A DNA stretch of 64,000 bases from Arcanobacterium pluranimalium (GCF_016907845.1 NZ_JAFBCS010000001.1:1736001-1800000); one strand, 5' to 3'. Numbered from the stretch's first letter, positions 8,371-17,630 are shown. Made by a program: numbers and translations. Notes: a model not told the origin generated them from the letters alone.

Positions 8371-9438
8371 TCAGGCACGCGGATGAGCTAATCCAAAGGC
8401 TTTCCGCAAACGATCTGTAGAGACGTGCGTATACCTTTGTGTTGTACCAAGAGATGAATGGCCGAGAATCTCTTGCACAATGCGCAAATCTGAACCGCCG
8501 TCGAGCAGATGGGTGGCCGCACAGTGACGCAAGTCGTGTGGACTTATATCTGGAACATTGGCTTGTGCAGTGAGCCTATGTAACTGTTCACGCACTGCGC
8601 GCTGATCGATGCGACCACCGCGTTGCCCCAAAAAGACGGCATTCGTATTCCCTTTTAGCACCTCCTGGCGGCTCGCAAGCCAAATCTCCAAAGCATTCCA
8701 AGCGGGCGCCCCAACTGGCACGATACGCTCTTTATTACCTTTACCTACTACGCGAAGTGTGCCATCATCAAGCAAATCTCCCAGATCAAGGCCTACACAT
8801 TCACTAACGCGAATACCTGTTGCATAAATAAGTTCAAATATCGCCCAGTCACGGACGCAAAATGGCTCACCAGATTCTGCACGCTGCTTAAGATAATCGA
8901 GAAATGTATCCATTTGAGTACGCGAGAGCACAGTCGGAAGTTCATTTGCTGCTCGTGGCGCTTGTATCCGCAATCCGGCATCAGCATCAGCAATTCCTGA
9001 TTTAAAGAGCCAATGTGAAAAAGTTTTTAGGGATGCACAATGCCTAGCCAAAGAAGCACGAGCGTGTCCCGCAGCTGATTTTTCAGCAAGCCAGCTGCGC
9101 ATATCGGTCACATCGATATGTTTGAGTAGGGCGACGGCGTCGTCTACTTCTTCACTACCTGGTAGTTCTTCACTACTTGGTTCTGCACCATCTAGTTCTA
9201 TTTTGCCTGGCTTTGCACTGCCTGATCCTGCACTATCGAGTTCTGCAGCAACAGCAAAATCAGTTTGTTTGAACAAAAACTCCAAAAAAGATTCCGCTTC
9301 GTTGACGTATGCACGCACCGTGTGCGGCGAATATCCCCGGCCTACACTCAAAAAAGTGGCATATTCGTCAACAATCTTGCTAATAGACGCTGGCAGCGCC
9401 ACAAAACTGTTGTGATCATTCGTTTTTGCCACCAGCAC
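8371..9438 (-). CDS. xerC: Tyrosine recombinase XerC-like
   Basis: Site-specific recombinase that resolves chromosome dimers at dif with XerD. 355 residues, about 50 longer than usual. The N-terminal core-binding SAM-like domain has SVGRGYSPHTVRAY; the catalytic domain has ATGIRVSE (Arg), GKGNKER (Lys), HDLRH (His-x-x-Arg), LGHSSLGTTQRYTHV (His and nucleophile Tyr). All catalytic residues are present. The extra length is a Ser/Gly/Glu-rich insertion (about residues 64-100) encoded by degenerate repeats. The GTG at 9438 overlaps dprA by 23 bp; other starts are possible. Chromosomal context (dprA-comM) argues for a housekeeping XerC, not a phage integrase. Confidence 0.85.
   Translation of the reverse strand: MLVAKTNDHNSFVALPASISKIVDEYATFLSVGRGYSPHTVRAYVNEAESFLEFLFKQTDFAVAAELDSAGSGSAKPGKIELDGAEPSSEELPGSEEVDDAVALLKHIDVTDMRSWLAEKSAAGHARASLARHCASLKTFSHWLFKSGIADADAGLRIQAPRAANELPTVLSRTQMDTFLDYLKQRAESGEPFCVRDWAIFELIYATGIRVSECVGLDLGDLLDDGTLRVVGKGNKERIVPVGAPAWNALEIWLASRQEVLKGNTNAVFLGQRGGRIDQRAVREQLHRLTAQANVPDISPHDLRHCAATHLLDGGSDLRIVQEILGHSSLGTTQRYTHVSTDRLRKAFGLAHPRA
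9148..9255. repeat. Degenerate 18-bp repeats inside xerC
   Basis: Two adjacent near-identical 18-bp units (9148-9165, 9166-9183) are followed by looser copies sharing TGCACTA/ACTACCTG words to about 9255. They encode the low-complexity insertion of the recombinase. Confidence 0.65.
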
Positions 9439-10603
9439 CTCGCTTTACCCATAGACCAAGATTGTGTTCAACTCTTCTCGCAAGTAACAGTTTACCCAAG
9501 ATTGAACGAACTGCTTCAACATTCACTCCAGCCAAACGTGCGATGCTTTCCGTTGAAGCACCTTTACGAAGAGGAACCGCATCAAAGACGCGCTCAGTAT
9601 CTGCGTCGTAGCCATCATCGGCTCCCGCTCCAGCAAAACAATCAATATTCCCAGCTTCACTGAAAATATTCAGTTGTCCGATACTTCCGAGCATTTCTCG
9701 TGCATGACTTGGATTCATGAGCAAGGTACCACCATTGCGAATAAGTTCATTGCAGCCAGCCGAAAAATGAGATTCAACCGATCCAGGAATAGCTCCAACT
9801 TCCCTGCCAATTGCTAACGCATGCCGAGCAGTGTTGAGCGCACCAGATCGAAACGATGCCTCTACAACGATAGTGCCACTGCCTAACGCAGCGATGATCC
9901 TATTACGAGCTAAAAAGCGATATCGTTGCGGAGCTGCTGCCAGCGGCGACTCCGAAATGATAGCTCCGTCTTCTTTCAAAACCTGCGTAAAAAGTTCGTG
10001 ATTTGCTTTCGGGTAGGAACGATCAACCCCGCCGGCGGAAACGACAATCGTTTTTCCTCCACCCGAGAGCGCACCTTTATGCGCCCAGGCATCGATTCCA
10101 AATGCGCCCCCAGAAACCACAACAAAGTCTTTGGCTAGATCATGTGCGAATTCTAAGGTGGTTCGCATACCTAAGCTGCTCGCATCTCGCGATCCCACAA
10201 TCGATACCATCGGCGCTCGCAAAATACCCGGATTTCCACGCACCCACAGGGCAATTGGCTTACTTGAACCTAAATCCTCGAGCTGCTCAGGCCAGTATTC
10301 ATCACCCGGAATAACTATTGAGATTCCTAGTTTAGCTAACACTGACGTATCAAATGGCGCAAGACTCTCGAGTCTCATTTTCCATCGCTTCACACTGGAC
10401 ACGACCTCAGCTGAACCATATCCAGTCATATTTTGGCTATTGTGACTGTTCCGTATGCGACTCAGCCCCTGGGCATAACCAAATTTTTCTATCCAATTAT
10501 TGGCTTGTTTATCACCACCTTCGGTGATCTGCGTCCATACGATGGCAGCCGCATGCTCCTCATCAAGACGACGTTGCCCACCATTAACGCTATTAACCAT
10601 CAT
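9416..10603 (-). CDS. dprA: DNA-processing protein DprA (Smf)
   Basis: Single-strand DNA binding protein that loads RecA on incoming DNA during transformation. 395 residues from ATG 10603, which starts one base after the comM stop and is preceded by GAGG at six bases; upstream in-frame starts fall within comM. The Rossmann-like core shows SIVGSRDASSLG, SGGAFGIDAWAHKGAL, and RNRIIAALGSGTIVVEA. The C-terminal ~70 residues resemble the winged-helix (DML1-like) domain, ESIARLAGVNVEAVRSIL. Part of the yraN-comM-dprA-xerC operon. Known competence genes elsewhere on the chromosome cannot be judged from this window. Confidence 0.92.
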   Translation of the reverse strand: MMVNSVNGGQRRLDEEHAAAIVWTQITEGGDKQANNWIEKFGYAQGLSRIRNSHNSQNMTGYGSAEVVSSVKRWKMRLESLAPFDTSVLAKLGISIVIPGDEYWPEQLEDLGSSKPIALWVRGNPGILRAPMVSIVGSRDASSLGMRTTLEFAHDLAKDFVVVSGGAFGIDAWAHKGALSGGGKTIVVSAGGVDRSYPKANHELFTQVLKEDGAIISESPLAAAPQRYRFLARNRIIAALGSGTIVVEASFRSGALNTARHALAIGREVGAIPGSVESHFSAGCNELIRNGGTLLMNPSHAREMLGSIGQLNIFSEAGNIDCFAGAGADDGYDADTERVFDAVPLRKGASTESIARLAGVNVEAVRSILGKLLLARRVEHNLGLWVKRGAGGKNE

Positions 10604-10604
10604 T

Positions 10605-12203
10605 TCACACCTCAATTTCTTCACCACGGAGAATGAAAGCCTGACTCAGATCCTCATCGCTCGGTTTGTCATGCCCATTCAAATCAGCAAGACTCCAAGA
10701 AATGCGCAGTATGCGATCAAAAGCTCGCATCGAGAGTTTTCCCTCATAAATCTGATTCTCGAGCATGCGCGAGACTTGCGAATCACTGAGTGTGTTCTTA
10801 CGAAGCCAATTCCCTGGCAACTGCGCATTGTTGGGAATGACTGCTGCTCTTCCCTCCAATTGGATCTCAGAATTTCGTCGTTGTTGACGCTCACGCGCGG
10901 TACTCACCCTGTCTAAGATCGCCGCAGTTGAGTGCTGTCCGCCGATCTTGAGCTGTGCTTTTGTGGGGCGCCGCAAAAGTAATCGCATATCGATACGGTC
11001 ACGAACTGGCCCACCTAAATTTATTCGGTACGACGATCGCTCGCGCGGCGTGCATGTACACCGTCCGTTTGCGTCGAGTAAGTATCCACAACGGCACGGA
11101 TTCGCTGCAGCTATTAATTGGAATCGAGCTGGATAGCTTACGCGAGCACGTGCACGATACAGCTCAATATGCCCCGATTCCAAAGGTTGGCGAAGCGCTT
11201 GAATCGCCGACGTAGAAAATTCTGGAAATTCATCGCAAAATAACACACCGTGGTGGGCTCGGGTTATTGCCCCTGGTCGCGGTATTCCATTGCCCCCACC
11301 GATGAGCGCAGCAGTACTCGCAGTGTGGTGAGGAGCTGCATACGGCGGTCGCGAAGGCAAAGCTCGCACGGACTTCCCAAAAACGGATTGAATTGCGGCC
11401 ACTTCAACGGCATGTTCAGGGCTAAGATCAGGCAAAAATCCAACGAAACGTTCAGAGAGCATGCTTTTCCCGACGCCGGGTGGGCCTATCAAAAGCACAT
11501 GATGCCCACCACATGCTGCCACTTCAAGTCCATGGATTGCTTCATCTTGCCCGCAGACATCGGCAACATCAAGCAAAGTTTTATTGTTTTCTGGATCGAT
11601 ATTCCCAGATCCGCCTGTTTCATCAAAGGATTGTTTAGCTTGGTTGACAGCTCCACTAACAGGTGATTTAGCTATTTTATCCCCAGTTTTTGCCCCTAGC
11701 ATTGCGGCGAAATCAGCAATGTGCGACACTCCGGTAACTTCTATGCCAGAAACTAACTGTGCTTCAGCACAGTTTTCATGCGGCACAATCACACAGTCGA
11801 AGCCTTCCTGCTGAGCTGCCAGTACGGCCGGCAAAATCCCGCGCACAGCCCTGATTGTTCCATCAAGGCCTAGCTCACCAAATATCATTGTTTTCTTGGG
11901 CAGCTCTCGAAAACCTTGGGCACTTAATATCGCCGCAGCAATCCCCAAATCGAAGCTTGTACCAGATTTCGCGCGATCTGCTGGCGAAAGATTGACCACG
12001 ATACGCATATTCGGCCATTGCAGACCGACATTTTGAAAAGCAGCTCGCAACCTTTCTTTAGCTTCATTAACGGCCGCATCCGGCAGGCCGACGATCATAA
12101 AATTAGGCAGTCCACTCAATAACGCAGCTTCAATCAGCACGCTAGTTCCATTCAAGCCAAGCAAACTGATGGTATGCGATCTTCCTACTTGTGCCGTATT
12201 CAT
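10605..12203 (-). CDS. comM: YifB/ComM family magnesium-chelatase-like AAA+ ATPase
   Basis: ComM is a hexameric helicase that promotes branch migration during natural transformation. 532 residues, typical. The N-terminal Lon-protease-like fold (LLGLNGTSVLIEAALLSGLP, FDLGIAAAIL) is followed by the ATPase with Walker A GPPGVGKSM, Walker B GVLFCDEFPEF and the four-cysteine finger CRCGY...GRCTC. The start ATG overlaps the yraN stop by four bases (ATGA), and dprA begins one base after its stop, so the genes are translationally coupled. Confidence 0.93.
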   Translation of the reverse strand: MNTAQVGRSHTISLLGLNGTSVLIEAALLSGLPNFMIVGLPDAAVNEAKERLRAAFQNVGLQWPNMRIVVNLSPADRAKSGTSFDLGIAAAILSAQGFRELPKKTMIFGELGLDGTIRAVRGILPAVLAAQQEGFDCVIVPHENCAEAQLVSGIEVTGVSHIADFAAMLGAKTGDKIAKSPVSGAVNQAKQSFDETGGSGNIDPENNKTLLDVADVCGQDEAIHGLEVAACGGHHVLLIGPPGVGKSMLSERFVGFLPDLSPEHAVEVAAIQSVFGKSVRALPSRPPYAAPHHTASTAALIGGGNGIPRPGAITRAHHGVLFCDEFPEFSTSAIQALRQPLESGHIELYRARARVSYPARFQLIAAANPCRCGYLLDANGRCTCTPRERSSYRINLGGPVRDRIDMRLLLRRPTKAQLKIGGQHSTAAILDRVSTARERQQRRNSEIQLEGRAAVIPNNAQLPGNWLRKNTLSDSQVSRMLENQIYEGKLSMRAFDRILRISWSLADLNGHDKPSDEDLSQAFILRGEEIEV

Positions 12204-12610
12204 GCTATATCCTTGACGTGGCTCAAGGTGTAGCCTTGCATCTGAACACGCACACCAATACTATCGATAGCTAATCGGTTTGGATGTATCGCCGTTTTAA
12301 CTACCCATTCCACGAGGAGTGCACGTATGCGGCGCAACTTCGTTGGAGTAATTGCTTCTTCTGGTTGCCCGGTAGCAGTTTGCCGTCGAGTTTTTACTTC
12401 TATAGCAACGATTGCCCCACGCGCTGGGTCGAAGGCGATAATATCAAGCTCGCCGCCACGAGTGCGCCAGTTCGTCTCGTGCACCACGAAGTCACATTCT
12501 TCAAGATAACGACGAGCGCAGGATTCGCCCCATCTCCCGAGATCCTGACGCGAGCAATGAAGCAACTCTGCAACGAGTGGAGTTTCAACATAAAAAGTTT
12601 CATTCAGCAT
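12200..12610 (-). CDS. yraN: YraN/UPF0102 family putative endonuclease
   Basis: Small protein with a restriction-endonuclease-like (Holliday-junction-resolvase-like) fold; biochemical role not settled. 136 residues. The family motifs are present: LGRWGESCARRYL, WRTRGGELDIIA, and VAIEVKTRR, which supply the Glu/Asp and Val-x-Val-Lys nuclease-type catalytic core. First gene of the tight yraN-comM-dprA-xerC set; 233 bp separate it from DUF2469 upstream. Confidence 0.9.
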   Translation of the reverse strand: MLNETFYVETPLVAELLHCSRQDLGRWGESCARRYLEECDFVVHETNWRTRGGELDIIAFDPARGAIVAIEVKTRRQTATGQPEEAITPTKLRRIRALLVEWVVKTAIHPNRLAIDSIGVRVQMQGYTLSHVKDIA

Positions 12611-12843
12611 GCTCTGATTTCACCAGAAATATCGACTGATATTTGCTGACGAACTTTTGTTGTGGACTGTATAAACGTTTAGAGGTGCTGTGGGAAACTA
12701 TTTCGAATCAAGCGTTTCCTTCTCATCATCACAAGTACCTTAACTCTCGCACTCGCCCCAACCTCCTGATCCGTAGTCAGGAGCTACGAGTAGTCAGGAG
12801 CTTAGGATATGCCAAATCGCTCTCGCGCAGAGGTTCTTTTCTT

Positions 12844-13161
12844 CTACTCTCGCTCAAAATCCAATTCGCGCGATATATCTGGTTTATTAAGTTCCTCGAC
12901 ATTTACGTCTTTGAACGTCACTACCCGCGCGCTACGAATAAAACGAGAAGAACGATAAATATCCCAAACCCAGGCATCAGTCAGTATTACCTCAAAGAAA
13001 ATATCGCCGGAACTAGAACCACGCACATTCACATTCACATCATTTGCAAGATAAAAACGGCGCTCGGTTTCTACCACGTATCGGAAAAGATTAATTACAT
13101 CGCGATATTCGCGATATAACGCCAATTCGCGCTCTGCCTCATAATTCTCGAGTTCGCTCAT
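12844..13161 (-). CDS. DUF2469 domain-containing protein
   Basis: Actinobacteria-specific conserved protein of unknown function. 105 residues, the usual size, with the hallmark acidic/aromatic N-terminus (ELENYEAERELALYREYRDV) and the VVETERRFYLANDV and WVWDIYRSSRF blocks. Its ATG overlaps the rnhB stop by one base (TAATG), the conserved rnhB-DUF2469 pair. The 233-bp gap that follows contains two copies of GTAGTCAGGAGCT (12773-12785, 12790-12802) and no gene. Confidence 0.9.
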   Translation of the reverse strand: MSELENYEAERELALYREYRDVINLFRYVVETERRFYLANDVNVNVRGSSSGDIFFEVILTDAWVWDIYRSSRFIRSARVVTFKDVNVEELNKPDISRELDFERE

Positions 13162-13898
13162 TATCGTCCTTTCCCTGAGCTAGAAATACCTGGCAATTTC
13201 CATGCCGTTCGGTGATAAATGCTAGCGCCAAATTCTTTCAATGCGGCCACGTGTTTCGCAGAAGAATACCCTTTATTGTTATCCCAATCGTAATGCGGAA
13301 ACTCCTGCGCTAAAGATTCCATCAGCGAGTCTCGCGAAACCTTAGCTAAAACAGAAGCACCGGCAACGACTGCGCATCGCGCATCGCCTTTAACAACTGT
13401 ATGCACAGGCACATCCGGTAACTGAGGTCTTTCATCGAATAGAACTCCCGTTTGATCGGCACTCCACCAGTCATGTGAGCCGTCGAGTAACACAGCATCA
13501 AAATGAAACCCACGCTGATACAGCTCATCTACGGCGCGTCGCGCTGCGGCTCGTAAGCCAGCAACGATACCCCAGGTGTTAATTTCTTCAACCGTCGAAT
13601 GACCCACTGCAGCAGCTAACACCCACTGTTCAGTGGGTGCCACCAAATCCTGCCGAACTTGCGCAGACAACAGCTTCGAATCTCGCAATTTTTGTGGAAA
13701 GGCGTCAGAAGTATTCGAATCAATCAGCGCAATTCCAACCGATGCCGGGCCTGCTAACGAGCCGCGCCCAACTTCATCCACACCAGCAAGAACAGGGTTT
13801 TCGTGTCGAATACGCAACTGATCAAGCAACTCTTTTTCAATGAGCCGATCAGGAAATATTCGACTCACGCTGCGCTTAGTTTTTACCTCTGAAGCCAT
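13161..13898 (-). CDS. rnhB: Ribonuclease HII
   Basis: Removes ribonucleotides from DNA and RNA of RNA-DNA hybrids. 245 residues. The first catalytic Asp-Glu is in AGVDEVGRGSLAGP; the third acidic residue is in LLDGSHDWW; the block KGDARCAVVAGASVLAKVSRD supplies the last Asp. C-terminal HYDWDNNKGYSSAKH is typical. Lies 41 bp after lepB and is coupled to DUF2469 downstream. Confidence 0.95.
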   Translation of the reverse strand: MASEVKTKRSVSRIFPDRLIEKELLDQLRIRHENPVLAGVDEVGRGSLAGPASVGIALIDSNTSDAFPQKLRDSKLLSAQVRQDLVAPTEQWVLAAAVGHSTVEEINTWGIVAGLRAAARRAVDELYQRGFHFDAVLLDGSHDWWSADQTGVLFDERPQLPDVPVHTVVKGDARCAVVAGASVLAKVSRDSLMESLAQEFPHYDWDNNKGYSSAKHVAALKEFGASIYHRTAWKLPGISSSGKGR

Positions 13899-13939
13899 AT
13901 CGCACGATTCAATCTTGATCTAAAGCAGGAAAGAATCCA

Positions 13940-14794
13940 CTATTTTGCAGGCGCGCTCGGTGCCGGAACGCCGTCGAAAACGTGAGAAGCATCTGGAATC
14001 TTACCGAAACGACTCAACGGATAAATCTTTAACCATGCACGCCCCTCAATATTAGCAATGGGCACAAAGCCAAAGCCGCGAGCGCGCTGATGGAACCGCG
14101 AATCTTTCGAATTTGAACGGTTATCACCCATAACCCAGATATGCCCTTGTGGAACCACGACGTCGAACGCATCCATAGACGGCTGGGCGCCTTCACGCAC
14201 ATAAGATTCGTCAATAGCTTTGCCATTAACGAGGATTTTAGCACCTTGACCAGCACAACTAATGTGATCGCCAGGCATACCAATAATTCTCTTCACCAAA
14301 TGTGTACCAGCATTTTGCGGCAGCAAACCGATAAGCTGGCCAAAATCCCGCAGCGTACCTCGGATTCCATCCGCCTGTGGAACTGGTGCGTCGCTGAGCC
14401 AGTCGCCAGGATCAACAAAGACGACGACGTCGCCACGCTGCAAATCCTGTTCCGAATCTGCCAGCTTATTCACCATGATTCGATCACCAGGAACCAATGT
14501 GTTCATCATCGACTCTGAGGGGATCTCAAAGGGCTGCACCAGAAAAGTTTTCAGCAAAACTGCGCAAAGCAGAGCAACAACTACCACCACACCAAATTCG
14601 ACAACAGAAGATATTATCCGCTGGCCAAGAGATTTCGCTGGCACTTCATCACTATGTGGCTCAGCGTCAGTCGATGCCTGGTCAGGTTGCGCCGGATGCG
14701 AAACTGCGCGTTTCGCCCCAGGATCAGGGGGAAACGACGGCGGCATCGTCTCGTCGTCTTGCGTCAAACGCCTGACATCCGACTCTTGATCCAT
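13940..14794 (-). CDS. lepB: Signal peptidase I
   Basis: Membrane serine protease that removes signal peptides from exported proteins. 284 residues: a disordered Pro/Asp-rich cytoplasmic lead of about 60, one transmembrane segment (VVEFGVVVVVALLCAVLL), then box B PSESMMNTL with the catalytic Ser, box D THLVKRIIGMPGD with the catalytic Lys, and box E GDNRSNSKDSR. Ribosome-binding site GGGAG precedes the ATG. A TATGAT at 14815-14820 with TGGCAA (TTGCCA on the minus strand) at 14836-14841 may be its promoter, spacing 15. Confidence 0.95.
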   Translation of the reverse strand: MDQESDVRRLTQDDETMPPSFPPDPGAKRAVSHPAQPDQASTDAEPHSDEVPAKSLGQRIISSVVEFGVVVVVALLCAVLLKTFLVQPFEIPSESMMNTLVPGDRIMVNKLADSEQDLQRGDVVVFVDPGDWLSDAPVPQADGIRGTLRDFGQLIGLLPQNAGTHLVKRIIGMPGDHISCAGQGAKILVNGKAIDESYVREGAQPSMDAFDVVVPQGHIWVMGDNRSNSKDSRFHQRARGFGFVPIANIEGRAWLKIYPLSRFGKIPDASHVFDGVPAPSAPAK

Positions 14795-14814
14795 GCGTTC
14801 TCCCAGCTGTTTGA

Positions 14815-14841
14815 ATCATATTCTGTCTATTTATTTGGCAA
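14815..14841 (-). promoter_or_regulatory. lepB: Candidate lepB promoter
   Basis: On the minus strand TTGCCA (-35) and TATGAT (-10) are separated by 15 bases and lie about 20 bp before the lepB ATG. The short spacer makes this tentative. Confidence 0.3.
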
Positions 14842-15042
14842 TTCTAACATCGTCACGATTGGTAAAATTTGAGCGAAACTCCGCCGCCACAAAGCAAGCT
14901 GTTTTTCCTGCGGCGCACGCTTCATTTGCCAATCGTGTGTGAGCATCAATTGTTCCGAACAGAATTCTACATGGAGCAGTGCATATTAGCTGTGCGATAC
15001 CACGAACCACCGCGCAATACACACCACAATCAAAATCACATG

Positions 15043-15072
15043 AAAAATGAGCCCTATCCGTAGATAGAGCCC
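15043..15072 (-). terminator. rplS Rho-independent terminator
   Basis: Ten-pair stem (15049-15058 with 15063-15072, two G-U pairs) with a four-base loop, followed on the minus strand by five Ts. It lies 14 bp after the rplS stop. A T-run also follows on the plus strand. Confidence 0.8.
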
Positions 15073-15085
15073 ATTTTTAAGAAAG

Positions 15086-15439
15086 TCACTTGTTATCGGT
15101 ACGCTTTTCCTTGATCTTTGCAGCCTTGCCGTGAAGGTCACGCAGGTAGTAAAGCTTTGCACGACGCACATCACCACGAGTAACAACTTCGATGGATTCA
15201 ACATTCGGAGAGTGAAGTGGGAACTTACGCTCAACTCCGACGCCGAAAGACACCTTACGAACGGTGAAGGTTGCACCTACACCCTTGCCACCCTTGCGAG
15301 CGATAACGACGCCTTGGAATACCTGGATACGGTGACGGTTACCTTCAACAACCTTCACGTTCACCTTAACGGTATCGCCTGGACGGAAGTCTGGACGCTC
15401 AACCATCTGGGACTGTGCAATTGACTGTGGAATCTCCAT
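15086..15439 (-). CDS. rplS: 50S ribosomal protein L19
   Basis: Large-subunit protein at the 30S-50S interface. 117 residues from ATG 15439; typical blocks are [30 protein letters not shown] and [18 protein letters not shown]. The frame is open to a GTG at 15457 that would add six residues (RNDRI type); the ATG gives the canonical family length, but spacing to the nearest GGGTGAG is long, so the start is uncertain. Last gene of the rimM-trmD-rplS group and followed by a good terminator. Confidence 0.95.
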   Translation of the reverse strand: MEIPQSIAQSQMVERPDFRPGDTVKVNVKVVEGNRHRIQVFQGVVIARKGGKGVGATFTVRKVSFGVGVERKFPLHSPNVESIEVVTRGDVRRAKLYYLRDLHGKAAKIKEKRTDNK

Positions 15440-15600
15440 GATTCGATCATTTCTCACCCTGCGCGCAGGTCAGAGTGGGTTCAGGGCTTTGAAACACCAA
15501 ATGAAACACCAATTGGAGTCCCAAAGCCGAGCGGATATTTTCTTATCAGAACGCAAACCCCCTGCGGCAGGCACTGCGCTCATTTCGATAAGCAACTCAA

Positions 15601-16968
15601 CTATTTTGCCACATTTAATGGGCGAACCATAGTCACATCACTGTTGATCGTATCACCTACGCGGAATTGTCGCTTTCCCGCCCGAGAGAAGCCCAAGTTC
15701 TTATACGCCTTTTGCGCACGCCGATTACTTTCATGCGTACCGAGCCAAATAGTCCAATTCGACTGCGTACCGAGCTTGTCTTGCAGAACCTGAACCGAGT
15801 AATCAAATAATGCGGAGAAAACGTATCTGCCTCGCCACCGCTGGCCAACATAAGCCTTAGACATATAGACCAGCTTCACCGCTTCCTCCGTCAAGCTATT
15901 TGCACAGCTCTTTGGGGCACCGGCAGCGATTTGGGCTTGGTCATTTCCGTGTTCATAGAGCGCGTACCCAACAATGTGACCAGCGCAATCACACGCTACG
16001 AACACCGAGTACAACTCTGAATCGTGAATGAAATGAGAAAATTTTTCCGCGCTCAGATTCTCCTCGATAAAAGCCGTCATATCCGCTTCCGACATTCCCG
16101 CTGGGCACGCATCCACAAAGGTGAGCTGCGCAAACTGTGCCAGCGCTACGGCGTCGTCTGCTATCGCTTGGCGAAAACTCAACCGCTCGAGACGCTCGCC
16201 ATCCTGGGCACAAAACCACCCGAACCGGGCCAATTCCTCAAGGTCACCCTTATCGAGCTGAGTTGCTTTGAGCTGCGCAATCATATCGGGGCGACGCTGC
16301 GCGGTTCGTTCAAGCGAACGGTTACGACGCCAACGATGCACCGCCTGGTGGTTGCCCGACGTCAAAACCTCAGGCACCGCAATTCCGCGAAAATCAGCAG
16401 GTCGCGTATACACCGGATATTCCAGCAGTCCAGCTTCGGAATGGGATTCTTCGGCGAGCGACTGCGGATTTCCCACCATGCCTGGCACCAGCCGCGATAC
16501 CGCCTCAACTAAGGCGACGCTCGCAACTTCTCCCCCGTTGAGCACGTAATCGCCAAGGGAAAACTCGAATACTTCTACACCGGCTTGATCAGAGTAATAC
16601 TGCGCGATACGCGAGTCGATTCCCTCATAACGCCCACACGCCAAAATAATATGCTGCTTTTTCGCCAGCTCTTCGCACTTGCGTTGGGTAAGTGGAATGC
16701 CCGACGGCGTCGGGATCGCGAGCACGGTAGGCGCGGTAGTTTTCGCAACTGTCGCGTCAATTGCTTGTGCCCACACATCGGGTTTCATCACCATACCCGC
16801 ACCGCCGCCAAAGGGGGTGTCGTCTACCGTGCGATGAATATCGTGCGTCCAGTTCCTGATGTCATGAATCGATACCGAAATGATTCCGCGCTGTTGAGCT
16901 TTGCCAACCAAAGAAATTTGCAGCACGTCAAAAAATTCTGGAAATGCTGAGATGATGTCAAAATGCAT
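15601..16968 (-). CDS. trmD: tRNA (guanine37-N1)-methyltransferase TrmD fused to a C-terminal GNAT acetyltransferase
   Basis: N-terminal part (about residues 1-245) is TrmD, which methylates G37 of tRNAs to prevent frameshifting: MHFDIISAFPEFF, GGGAGMVMKPDVW, ACGRYEGIDSRI, SLGDYVLNGGE, and LTSGNHQAVHRWRR mark the trefoil-knot SAM site and tRNA-binding residues. The remaining ~200 residues form a GNAT-like domain, with FRQAIADDAVALAQFA at its start, KLVYMSKAYVGQRWRG at the acetyl-CoA loop position (the usual Gln/Arg-x-x-Gly-x-Gly/Ala), and NRRAQKAYKNLGFSRAG at the C-terminus. The ATG at 16968 has GGAG eight bases before it; a GTG at 16989 overlapping the rimM stop is the alternative. No stop separates the domains. 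Confidence 0.9.
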   Translation of the reverse strand: MHFDIISAFPEFFDVLQISLVGKAQQRGIISVSIHDIRNWTHDIHRTVDDTPFGGGAGMVMKPDVWAQAIDATVAKTTAPTVLAIPTPSGIPLTQRKCEELAKKQHIILACGRYEGIDSRIAQYYSDQAGVEVFEFSLGDYVLNGGEVASVALVEAVSRLVPGMVGNPQSLAEESHSEAGLLEYPVYTRPADFRGIAVPEVLTSGNHQAVHRWRRNRSLERTAQRRPDMIAQLKATQLDKGDLEELARFGWFCAQDGERLERLSFRQAIADDAVALAQFAQLTFVDACPAGMSEADMTAFIEENLSAEKFSHFIHDSELYSVFVACDCAGHIVGYALYEHGNDQAQIAAGAPKSCANSLTEEAVKLVYMSKAYVGQRWRGRYVFSALFDYSVQVLQDKLGTQSNWTIWLGTHESNRRAQKAYKNLGFSRAGKRQFRVGDTINSDVTMVRPLNVAK

Positions 16969-16985
16969 GAAGAACGCTCCGGCTG

Positions 16986-17573
16986 TCACTCGCCCTCGAG
17001 GTTGCGAGTCTCGTCGGCGTCATTGAGGTGCCCGGCTTCGTCTAGGTGCCATGCGTCGTCCGCAAGCTCATCGTCAGAAAACAGGCCCGCAGGCGCGTCA
17101 ATAATCACGCAATGGTCGTCGATATCAACTTCCGTGACGATCTCATGCACAAATGGAACTTGCGCAATGCGTCCGTCAGGTTCGCGCACAAGGAGCAAAT
17201 CTTGAGCCGGCATCGGCTGCAATCCCACTACAATTCCCAGCTCGTAGCCATCTGGATCAAGCGCTTCTAAGCCAACGAGTTCGTGGGAGTACCACGCATC
17301 TTCTTCAACGTCATCTTCATCTGTTTCGATAACTAGTTGAACTCCTCGCAGAGATTCAGCCGTAGTGCGATCGTTGATCCCTTCAAAACGCGCAAAAGTC
17401 ATTCCCTTGTATTCGCGAGTTTTTAACACAGTGAGTGGGCCGACGTCGGCAGGTTCCGTTTCGAGGGCAGCACCAGTATGAAGACGACGTTGCGGGCTAT
17501 CGGTGCGCACGTCCAGTTTGACTTCGCCTTTGAGCCCATGAGCGGCTCCAATAATAGCTACAATGAGCTTCAC
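16986..17573 (-). CDS. rimM: Ribosome maturation factor RimM
   Basis: Binds S19 and assists maturation of the 30S head. 195 residues from GTG 17573, which follows AGGGG at five bases; start gives VKLIVAIIGAAHGLKGEVKLD, the family N-terminus. C-terminal PRC-barrel half includes WYSHELVGLEALDPDG, AQDLLLV and the VPFVHEIVTEVD block. An acidic tail follows. It is the first gene of rimM-trmD-rplS and is separated from khpA by a strong hairpin. Confidence 0.93.
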   Translation of the reverse strand: MKLIVAIIGAAHGLKGEVKLDVRTDSPQRRLHTGAALETEPADVGPLTVLKTREYKGMTFARFEGINDRTTAESLRGVQLVIETDEDDVEEDAWYSHELVGLEALDPDGYELGIVVGLQPMPAQDLLLVREPDGRIAQVPFVHEIVTEVDIDDHCVIIDAPAGLFSDDELADDAWHLDEAGHLNDADETRNLEGE

Positions 17574-17630
17574 TACGACCCCTAGCAATAGTTAATGAGA
17601 TATCTTTGTGCTGTATAAAATATACCTGAT

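Noticed and set aside
8371-9438. Phage integrase and mobile-element boundary
   Set aside because: Gene sits in the conserved yraN-comM-dprA-xerC cluster; no attachment repeats or phage genes.
12773-12802. Two GTAGTCAGGAGCT copies as a CRISPR-like array
   Set aside because: Only two short copies 17 bp apart with no spacer pattern; simple duplication.
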